Assembly: GCA_036481345.1 (NCBI GenBank)
Contig: JAZGHU010000026.1
Location: 1-7,474, forward strand
From: JAAOYC01 sp036481345
GTDB lineage: Archaea > Nanobdellota > Nanobdellia > Woesearchaeales > WJKL01
DNA length: 7,474 bases
Direction: 5' to 3'
Below, piece by piece: positions 1 to 5,491 of the stretch; position 1 is the stretch's first letter, and each line of letters opens with the position of its first letter. A program made the position numbers and the translations under genes. Below the pieces are notes generated by a model. The model made no database searches, had not been told where the DNA came from, and was given only the letters and a program-made list of their open reading frames with translations.

Positions 1-859
1 CATCAATTAAGATACTCAATTTCTCATTTGGATTGATCTCTCCTAAAACAGCGAGCAGTTTTTTCTCATTTTCAATTCTTTCATTATTCAAATGCTCTAA
101 TTTAATTTCACAATCTTCTTTTACTAATCCTTTTAATCTCTCAATAACATCTTCTTCTGTTGTTTCTATTGTAATATGTCCTCCTCTTGAAGAAATCCAT
201 GAAAAGTCCTTAAGATAATCATCAACATCTTTTTTTAATTCTTGAGGAATCTTTCCTTCTTCAATTGCTTTCATATAATCATTCTGTATCTTGATTGCAA
301 TCCTCAAAATAGCCTTTGTTTCAAACACATTAAAGTTATCTTTAGTTGGAGTCTTAATCAATTGAGAATATTCCTCAAATTTTTCTGTTAATCCTTTTTT
401 CTCCAACAAGATCTTTAATCTTTTATCTAGTTCTTTATTTAGAAAAGGATCTACTGCAACAATCTGCAGAATAACAGGACCCATTTGTTTGATTAATTCA
501 CAAGCCCTCTTAAATACGTCTAATAATTCTTTATTAGAGTGTTTGCTAAAATTTTGATTTTCAATATCTTTTTCAAAATCCTCAAAATCCGAACAAAGCC
601 TATAGCTTTTTTTAATTATCTTATGAAGATATTTCTCATCTTTCTCAAATCCTTCTTTAATCTCAGAATACATAGCATCCATCTCAGCTTTGCTCCAATA
701 AAGGTCTTTATTCAAGCTCATTGCATATGTCAAATTCTGTTTAATTCCAATAGTAGGATAGAAATAACTATGGCCTCCTTTGTGGATAAGACTAGCAGCT
801 AAATAATTGGTGTTTCTTCTTACTTTCTTTTCCCAATCAATATTTAGTAATTCTTTCAT
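1..859 (-). CDS. PEP-synthase-like helical-domain protein, partial (C-terminus beyond left edge)
   Basis: I read 286 residues before the gene leaves the window. It looks like the central helical region of PEP-synthase/rifampicin-phosphotransferase-type proteins and is a paralogue of the gene just upstream. The clearest shared blocks are LIKTPTKDNF (167-176) followed by the helix ILRIAIKI (184-191), then DFSWISSRGG (218-227), aligning with NFTWIGMRF of the neighbour, then a long charged helix and LLAVLGEINPNEK (268-280), aligning with LLDYLDVSEED. There is no ATP-grasp domain at the N-terminus. A phosphohistidine domain, if present, lies outside the window. The ATG at 859-857 overlaps the upstream TGA (858-856) as ATGA and has a GAGG five bases upstream, so this start is well supported. 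The function is unknown; a link to phosphotransfer rests only on homology. Confidence is high that it is a gene and moderate on the family. Confidence 0.8.
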   Translation of the reverse strand, partial: MKELLNIDWEKKVRRNTNYLAASLIHKGGHSYFYPTIGIKQNLTYAMSLNKDLYWSKAEMDAMYSEIKEGFEKDEKYLHKIIKKSYRLCSDFEDFEKDIENQNFSKHSNKELLDVFKRACELIKQMGPVILQIVAVDPFLNKELDKRLKILLEKKGLTEKFEEYSQLIKTPTKDNFNVFETKAILRIAIKIQNDYMKAIEEGKIPQELKKDVDDYLKDFSWISSRGGHITIETTEEDVIERLKGLVKEDCEIKLEHLNNERIENEKKLLAVLGEINPNEKLSILID

Positions 860-2238
860 CCTATCCTCTTAATAATTCCATTATCAGCGTCAACTTCTAC
901 AATATCTCCGTCTTTTAGAACTTGAGTTGCAACATTAGTTCCAACTAAGCAAGGCTTGTTCATCTCTCTTGCAACAATTGCTGCATGACATGTTATGCCT
1001 CCTTCATCTGTTACAAAAGCATTAGCTCTTTCCATTGCAACAATATAATCAGGCTTAGTAGAAATTGCAACAAGAATATCTCCTTTTTCAACAGCAGAGA
1101 CATCTGCTGCCCATGAATTCAAATTAATTACCTTAACTTTTCCAGTTACTTTTCCTTGGCAGGCAATAGTTCCTTTGAATTCGTTTGTTTCTTTAGTTTC
1201 TTTAGAAAGAATATTTTCTTGTTTTAGTCTGTCTTCTACATTATCTCTGATAATCTCTAATTCACCATGCTTAAACATATGGATAAAGTCCTTTGCTCCA
1301 ATTGTCTTTTCTCTTTCTAATAAGTCAAGAACTTCATTGTGTGTCAAATCATAAAGAACAGCATAATTTGTTTTAAGCAACTCTAGTATTTTAGTAAATA
1401 CATGTTTCACATAATAATATGCTGTTCTCCTTGTTTTATCTCTTGTCTGCCTCAATTGATTTGATTTATTAACATAAATAAACAATTTCCTGTCTTCTTC
1501 AGAAACATCTAAATAATCCAATAATCCAGAAAATCTTTTCTTCTTCTTATCAAGATCTGCATTAATCCTTCTTAGTTCTTTTTCAGGATCTTTAATCTCT
1601 TCTAGTCTTTTCTTAAAATAATCAATATCTTTTGGATCGTTATCAACAAAACGCATCCCAATCCATGTGAAGTTTTCTTTATGTTCTTTTAGTTTTTCAT
1701 CAGAATCAGATTGTAAAAGACTGATCATCTCTTCCTGAATAACACTAGGTTCAAACGGCTCTACTATAACATCCCATGCTTTTTCATCTGTTATATATTT
1801 CTTTAATCTTTCTTGAGCATAAGGAAAAAAAGATACCTCACACATAACAGGAAACCATATGATTATCATAAAATCCATTAAAACATTAATAAAATCATTG
1901 TACGCTTTTATAACCTCGACTCTTGTAGTTAATGTTCTATGGAAGATATCTTTAGTAGTCAATAGATAATTATCTGATAATTTATCAAGGAAAATAAAAG
2001 GATCTTTTTTTGATTTAAGACAGTCTAGGAAATATTTCTTATTAACTTCCCCTAATCCTTCCATATCTTTGTCTCCAACATAGAAAGCACATTCATATCC
2101 TTTACCATGGACAAGAACATTGTCAAAATCAAATTGGAAATGCTTTTTATAAGCTCTGACAAGATTTACCATGTAAATGTCTGTCTTGTAAAGATTCAGA
2201 CTTCTAGTTACAAGTTTCTTCCAATTTACATTGTCCAT
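856..2238 (-). CDS. PEP-utilising-enzyme-like protein with phosphohistidine swivelling domain, no ATP-grasp domain
   Basis: A 460-residue protein. Residues 1-350 are mostly helical and resemble the linker/helical region of PEP-synthase-like and rifampicin-phosphotransferase proteins, including FTWIGMRF (190-197), LRQTRD (262-267) and YDLTHNEVLDLLE (296-308). Residues 356-460 form a swivelling PEP-utilising mobile domain. It opens with GTIACQGKVTGKVKVI and contains GGITCHAAIVAREMNKPCLVGT, whose His418 (codon at 985-987) is the residue phosphorylated in this family. Full-length PEP synthases add an N-terminal ATP-binding domain and a C-terminal PEP-binding barrel; both are absent, so the protein cannot be a complete PEP synthase. 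It may accept phosphate from another protein, or act on a small molecule bound by the helical region. The gene starts 9 bases after the phosphoesterase stop, with a weak AGGT upstream, and overlaps the next gene by ATGA. The His domain call is firm; the physiological role is unknown. Confidence 0.88.
   Translation of the reverse strand: MDNVNWKKLVTRSLNLYKTDIYMVNLVRAYKKHFQFDFDNVLVHGKGYECAFYVGDKDMEGLGEVNKKYFLDCLKSKKDPFIFLDKLSDNYLLTTKDIFHRTLTTRVEVIKAYNDFINVLMDFMIIIWFPVMCEVSFFPYAQERLKKYITDEKAWDVIVEPFEPSVIQEEMISLLQSDSDEKLKEHKENFTWIGMRFVDNDPKDIDYFKKRLEEIKDPEKELRRINADLDKKKKRFSGLLDYLDVSEEDRKLFIYVNKSNQLRQTRDKTRRTAYYYVKHVFTKILELLKTNYAVLYDLTHNEVLDLLEREKTIGAKDFIHMFKHGELEIIRDNVEDRLKQENILSKETKETNEFKGTIACQGKVTGKVKVINLNSWAADVSAVEKGDILVAISTKPDYIVAMERANAFVTDEGGITCHAAIVAREMNKPCLVGTNVATQVLKDGDIVEVDADNGIIKRIG
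860..870 (-). promoter_or_regulatory. Ribosome binding site of the partial PEP-synthase-like gene
   Basis: On the minus strand AGAGGATAGG directly precedes the ATG. The GAGG core (868-865) stands five bases from the start and lies inside the last codons of the upstream gene. With the ATGA overlap it fixes the start and suggests coupled translation. Confidence 0.6.
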
Positions 2239-2247
2239 TTTAGTAAC

Positions 2248-3231
2248 CTATACTAAGTACTTTTCTTCTCTAACTTCTAAATTGTCTAAATCAAGATACA
2301 ACATTCCGCCATGACCTTCTTCAGGCCAATGAAAGGTTCTGATTTTTCTATCTTTCAATTCTTGAGGAACAGATTCTGCAAAAGCAGGATTTCCAACATG
2401 TCCATAAAAAATCAAATGATCATCAGGATTTATATCAGAAATTGCATCTGTTGCTTTTTGATATACTTCTCCTGCTTCTAATGGTCTGTTTCTTGGATCA
2501 AGCATAGTAACCAATGATTGAACAGGAGGTTCATGCTGAACTTGAATTATTAAAGAAGGTTTAAATCTGTTTAAAAATTCAAGAGCTGATTCTAGAGATT
2601 TCTCTAGTCTGCCTCTTAGGGGTTCATGCTGGTCTCCAGCTACAGCGTATAAATCATTCTCAACATCTGGATCAAATGAATAAGGTATACAGATTGTAGC
2701 AATATCTTCTCCTGTATTATATACTCTAATATCATTTGAAAACTCAACATCTTCATTATTAAATATTGAATTAGCATATTCTGCATAATCATCATCATAA
2801 ACTCTAAAACACTCGTTTATGCCTAGAGTTCTAATAGCATCAGTATATTCATCTGCATTTCCTGCAAGCATTCGAACTGGAACACCAGATAAATTTAATA
2901 GGTTACTTATCTGATTAGCAAATTTATCTACATCTCTCCTATATTTCCAGTATTTCTCATCTCCATCTTGTAATGCTTTGTCATACATCTTAAGAACTTC
3001 AGCGTATCTTGCATTATCGACAAATCCCCTTTCTCTTGCAATCTTTGCAAGGGGTTTTAATCTTAATCCTTTATAATCTTTAAACCTAGGATCCGCTCCA
3101 TCATCTCCCCCTCTATAAATAGCAAGAACATCATGTCCTTGTTCTTTTATGCTTTTAACAGCATCTACTGATTTCTTTACAGACTTGACATCTGAATGTG
3201 CATCTCCTCCAATTGCTATGTATTTAGTCAT
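2248..3231 (-). CDS. Diverged calcineurin-like metallophosphoesterase (second of a tandem pair)
   Basis: A 327-residue protein with the order of calcineurin-like phosphoesterase motifs: IGGDAHSD (motif I, Asp10 and His12), YRGGDDGAD (motif II, Asp43), LAGNADEY (motif III, Asn125), VQHEPP (motif IV, His233) and FYGHVGNP (motif V, His278). The family hydrolyses phosphoester bonds with two metal ions. Two usual residues are missing: the His of GNHD/E is Ala126, and the second His of GHxH is Gly280. Metal binding or catalysis may therefore differ, or the protein may be regulatory. A helical insert of about 80 residues separates motifs II and III, as in its neighbour, supporting duplication followed by divergence. 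No signal peptide or membrane span is visible, so it is probably cytoplasmic. It lies 11 bases after the first phosphoesterase and 9 bases before the swivelling-domain gene, within one operon. The substrate is unknown. Confidence 0.8.
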   Translation of the reverse strand: MTKYIAIGGDAHSDVKSVKKSVDAVKSIKEQGHDVLAIYRGGDDGADPRFKDYKGLRLKPLAKIARERGFVDNARYAEVLKMYDKALQDGDEKYWKYRRDVDKFANQISNLLNLSGVPVRMLAGNADEYTDAIRTLGINECFRVYDDDYAEYANSIFNNEDVEFSNDIRVYNTGEDIATICIPYSFDPDVENDLYAVAGDQHEPLRGRLEKSLESALEFLNRFKPSLIIQVQHEPPVQSLVTMLDPRNRPLEAGEVYQKATDAISDINPDDHLIFYGHVGNPAFAESVPQELKDRKIRTFHWPEEGHGGMLYLDLDNLEVREEKYLV

Positions 3232-3236
3232 TTTTT

Positions 3237-3244
3237 CATCACCT
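3237..3244 (-). promoter_or_regulatory. Strong ribosome binding site of the second phosphoesterase
   Basis: AGGTGATG on the minus strand overlaps the stop codon of the upstream gene and stands five bases before the ATG at 3231. AGGTGAT matches the core complementary to the 3' end of 16S rRNA. It supports this start over other ATGs; the ATG inside this motif (3239-3237) runs into a stop within three codons. Confidence 0.65.
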
Positions 3245-4136
3245 AATACGGCACAATATGCCTTACCTCTGTTTCTCCAGATTCTGAATCAACTTCTAGC
3301 AAGTCTCCAATGTTTAGATTGTGAACTTTGCTTCCATTGAATTCATATTGCATGTATGGTGTGTGATGATGTCCATGAACTAATTGAACATTTCTTGATC
3401 CAACACTACTGCAAGCTTCTTCATAATAAGCAGAAATCAATGCTCTATTCCCTGGCTCTGTATAAGCATCTCTTTTACCTTCTGGCAAGCCCATTAAAGT
3501 ACAGTCAATACTCTGATGAGATAATATCAAAGCTCTATTGATATTCCAATCATGCACAAATAATTCTAAGTTATAACCTTCACTAGCTTCTTTCTCAATC
3601 CCTTCCTTAATTTCTTCATAACTTCTTTCATCTTTTCTATAACTTGGATCGTGTGGAACTAATACTATAGCAGTACTTCCTTCTCTGAATATTTCTGGTT
3701 TTTTATAGAAGCCTATTCCGAAGAATTCTTCAGCAATACCATATCCACAGAGAAAATCCTTGAATATATCCAATCCACCATATTTTTCCTTAACTTTCTT
3801 TCCAACTGGAAAATCCTGGTTTCCTGCACAAGATACAATATGTTTCTGAGCTTTTAGTAAAGCATCTCTTCTTGTTTCCATGTTTGCAACTATTTTTGCA
3901 TAATCAGAATCAACTTCTTTTCTATATTCTTCATCTTCTTTATACAGCCTGTCTAACTCAGGCTTAACATCTTTCACACCTTCTGCTCTTAATTTATCAA
4001 CCATTTTTCTATCAGCACCACTCATTCCGCTTGGAATATGGTCTCCTGTAGAATAAACTTCATCTCCTAAAAACCAAAGCATTGTTTCTAATGATCCTGG
4101 TTCGTGTGTATCTCCAATTATTTGTATTTTTGACAT
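3243..4136 (-). CDS. Calcineurin-like metallophosphoesterase (first of a tandem pair)
   Basis: A 297-residue protein with all five calcineurin-like motifs in order: IIGDTHEPG (motif I, Asp9 and His11), STGDHIPSG (motif II, Asp32), CAGNQDFP (motif III, Asn106), LSHQS (motif IV, His207) and VHGHHHTP (motif V, His256 and His258). Most metal ligands are intact, so it is probably an active phosphoesterase. The motif III His, which usually assists catalysis or contacts the phosphate, is Gln107. A charged helical insert (about 40-100) separates motifs II and III, as in the downstream paralogue. No export signal or membrane segment is seen. The start is supported by GGGAG nine bases upstream. It is the best candidate here to act with the kinase or phosphocarrier-like genes, but it could equally hydrolyse a nucleotide or other small molecule; nothing in the sequence decides this. 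Confidence 0.87.
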   Translation of the reverse strand: MSKIQIIGDTHEPGSLETMLWFLGDEVYSTGDHIPSGMSGADRKMVDKLRAEGVKDVKPELDRLYKEDEEYRKEVDSDYAKIVANMETRRDALLKAQKHIVSCAGNQDFPVGKKVKEKYGGLDIFKDFLCGYGIAEEFFGIGFYKKPEIFREGSTAIVLVPHDPSYRKDERSYEEIKEGIEKEASEGYNLELFVHDWNINRALILSHQSIDCTLMGLPEGKRDAYTEPGNRALISAYYEEACSSVGSRNVQLVHGHHHTPYMQYEFNGSKVHNLNIGDLLEVDSESGETEVRHIVPY

Positions 4137-4145
4137 TTTTTTTAT

Positions 4146-4150
4146 CTCCC
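4146..4150 (-). promoter_or_regulatory. Ribosome binding site of the first phosphoesterase
   Basis: GGGAG on the minus strand, followed by an A-rich spacer of nine bases, precedes the ATG at 4136-4134. It supports translation of this gene independent of the short ORF upstream. Confidence 0.6.
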
Positions 4151-4160
4151 TTATCTAACC

Positions 4161-4286
4161 TTATGGGAAAAGCCTTTCTAATACGTCAAACTCATCGTAC
4201 CATTTCTTTTCCCTATTCTTTTTTGCCCACTCTTTGAATTCTTCAATCATTTTCTTAATTTTTGGATGGTTTTTCACCAAAATCAC
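4161..4286 (-). CDS. Short unknown ORF overlapping the gene before it
   Basis: A possible 41-residue protein starting at GTG (4286-4284), or 29 residues if it starts at the ATG at 4250-4248. The GTG has GGAG six bases upstream. The ATG has no clear ribosome binding site but sits four bases after the stop of the 62-residue gene. The product is charged and helical (HPKIKKMIEEF, then KEWAKKNREKKWYDEF) and ends in DVLERLFP. Its amphipathic pattern and aromatic residues look more like protein than chance reading. It could be a separate small gene, or the C-terminal part of the upstream gene reached by a +1 shift or split by a sequence error. I do not recognise a family. Confidence 0.4.
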   Translation of the reverse strand: MILVKNHPKIKKMIEEFKEWAKKNREKKWYDEFDVLERLFP

Positions 4287-4443
4287 CTGAAACTCCTTCG
4301 TTTGTTAGTTCTGGAATTGTGATTGTTACATTACCTATTGCAACTTTGTTCTGGCCTTCTCTCTTTGCCTGCTTCATAGCTGCAATTATCTCTGAATCAG
4401 AGATTTCCATTCCTTCAATTCCAAGTAATTGTTTTAATGACAT
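4255..4443 (-). CDS. Small unknown protein, first gene of the left operon
   Basis: A 62-residue protein I do not recognise. It has a helical first half (LKQLLGIEGMEISDSEIIAAMKQAKREG) and a short beta-like segment KVAIGNVTITIPEL (34-47), then a polar Gly/Ser/Lys-rich tail. There is no signal peptide or membrane span. It is the first minus-strand gene after the divergent promoter region and precedes the phosphoesterases, so it is probably co-transcribed with them. The ATG at 4443 has only a weak purine-rich GATGATAG upstream. The other strand over the same bases is also open, but lacks such ordered amphipathic structure. Role unknown; an accessory or regulatory peptide is only a guess. Confidence 0.6.
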   Translation of the reverse strand: MSLKQLLGIEGMEISDSEIIAAMKQAKREGQNKVAIGNVTITIPELTNEGVSGDFGEKPSKN

Positions 4444-4576
4444 TTTCTATCATCTTTTACGCCCCCTTTATTACTATCAAGTAACCCAAAGTGTTAATTA
4501 ATAGCTAGCTGATATGATTAATATTACTCATATTAAAACCGTAAGTTTTATAAATAATTGAAATAATACAATAACT
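4444..4576. promoter_or_regulatory. Divergent intergenic promoter region
   Basis: A 133-base AT-rich region between the left minus-strand operon and the plus-strand AbrB-PhoU gene. It must hold start signals for both. For the minus strand, TTAATTAATAG (around 4494-4504) could supply a weak TATA element, and a GGGGGCG-containing stretch (around 4460-4468) would lie in the leader; both are tentative. ATTAAT occurs twice (around 4497 and 4517), about twenty bases apart, around an AGCTAGCT palindrome (4503-4510). This could be an operator, but the evidence is thin. Confidence 0.5.
4546..4555 (+). promoter_or_regulatory. TATA box of the AbrB-PhoU gene
   Basis: TTTTATAAAT matches the archaeal TATA element. 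Its centre lies about 26 bases before the ATG at 4577, the usual distance to the transcription start. Transcription would then begin at or next to the start codon, giving a leaderless mRNA. This fits the lack of any ribosome binding site before that ATG. Confidence 0.65.
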
Positions 4577-5491
4577 ATGAAAAGAAAGCTTATTTCGCAA
4601 GGAAAAGGAGGGCATACTATTTATCTTCCAAAGAAATGGATAGATAAGAAGTCATTAAAACCAGGAGATGAGATCAATCTTGATGAGACAGACAACTTAT
4701 TGATAATAGGGGCTCCTGCAAAAGGGAAAAAAGACATTACGATAACTATAACAGAGAAGAATAAAGAGCATATCTGGTTCTTATTGAGTGTATTGTATAG
4801 AAGAGGATTTGATACAATCACTATAAAAGGTGTTGATAAAGAATCAATTAAAAAGATAAAGCAAATAACAAAAGATTTGTTATTGGGATTTGAGTTGACA
4901 GAAACAGTATATGATCAAGTTAAATTAGAAAATATCAGCGAACCAACAGCAGAAAAATATGAAACACTACTAAGAAGAGCATTTTTGATAATAAAAGAGA
5001 CACAAACTCTTATGATTGGTGATTTGGAAGCTAATGAATTAAAAAATCTAGAGGAGATAACTGAATTAAAGAATCAACAAGACAAATTTATCTTATTCTG
5101 CAGAAGAGCGTTATCAAAACAAAAATATGAGAAAAGCCCTTTATTAGAATGGGAAATCCTATCATTCTTAGTGCATATTGAGCATGAACATCACTATTTA
5201 TACAAATACATGTTTGAGAATAAAGTAAAATCAGATGATAATATCCTAGAAATGGTAAAAGAGCTAAAAGATTATTTTATTCTATTGTATGAAGCTTATT
5301 TTAAGAAAGATAAAGAAAAGATTCATAAGATACAGTCTTTGAAATCAAAATTCCAATATGGCAGATGCCAAGAATTGATAGAGAAATCAACTGGAAAAAA
5401 AGCAGTAGTTCATGCTTATATAAGAACAATATTCAGAAGAATCCAAGTTACAACTTCTCCTGTATTAGCAGAACTATTTGAAGCTACCTAA
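4577..5491 (+). CDS. AbrB-PhoU fusion regulator, archaeal phosphate-uptake-regulator type
   Basis: A 304-residue protein. Residues 1-46 form an AbrB/SpoVT-like swapped-hairpin DNA-binding domain (MKRKLISQGKGGHTIYLPKKW, then LKPGDEINLDETDNLLIIG). A beta/alpha segment follows (52-110: DITITITE, helix, DTITIKGVDKES), and residues 120-300 are long helices of the PhoU type. ELKNQQDKFILFCRRALS (163-180) aligns by eye with the metal-binding helix of archaeal PhoU-like proteins, though some usual acidic residues are replaced. In this family such fusions are annotated as phosphate-uptake regulators. No phosphate transporter is in the window, so the target here may be the flanking genes instead. The gene has its own TATA box and probably a leaderless start. 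It is convergent with the kinase gene, and its last 8 bases overlap that gene's end. Confidence 0.85.
   Translation: MKRKLISQGKGGHTIYLPKKWIDKKSLKPGDEINLDETDNLLIIGAPAKGKKDITITITEKNKEHIWFLLSVLYRRGFDTITIKGVDKESIKKIKQITKDLLLGFELTETVYDQVKLENISEPTAEKYETLLRRAFLIIKETQTLMIGDLEANELKNLEEITELKNQQDKFILFCRRALSKQKYEKSPLLEWEILSFLVHIEHEHHYLYKYMFENKVKSDDNILEMVKELKDYFILLYEAYFKKDKEKIHKIQSLKSKFQYGRCQELIEKSTGKKAVVHAYIRTIFRRIQVTTSPVLAELFEAT

Noticed and set aside
33..802. Plus-strand open frames at 33-218 and 539-802 with hydrophobic products
   Set aside because: They lie opposite the well-supported minus-strand PEP-synthase-like gene; their Ser/Phe/Ile-rich products are typical antisense readings of Lys/Glu-rich AT-rich genes.
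1829..1890. Hydrophobic stretch (residues 117-137) in the swivelling-domain protein as a membrane span
   Set aside because: It is interrupted by acidic residues and aligns with a helix of the partial paralogue (around 125-138) inside the helical domain, so a buried helix is more likely.
4137..4143. Run of T on the plus strand as a terminator
   Set aside because: On the coding (minus) strand it is the A-rich spacer between GGGAG and the phosphoesterase start; no stem precedes it.
4262..4501. Plus-strand open frame antisense to the 62-residue gene
   Set aside because: It has no ribosome binding site, and its product reads as the complement of the minus-strand gene. The minus-strand frame fits the operon direction and spacing better.
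4503..4510. AGCTAGCT palindrome as a specific operator
   Set aside because: Only eight bases, seen once, in a short AT-rich region; too little evidence to list as a site of its own.
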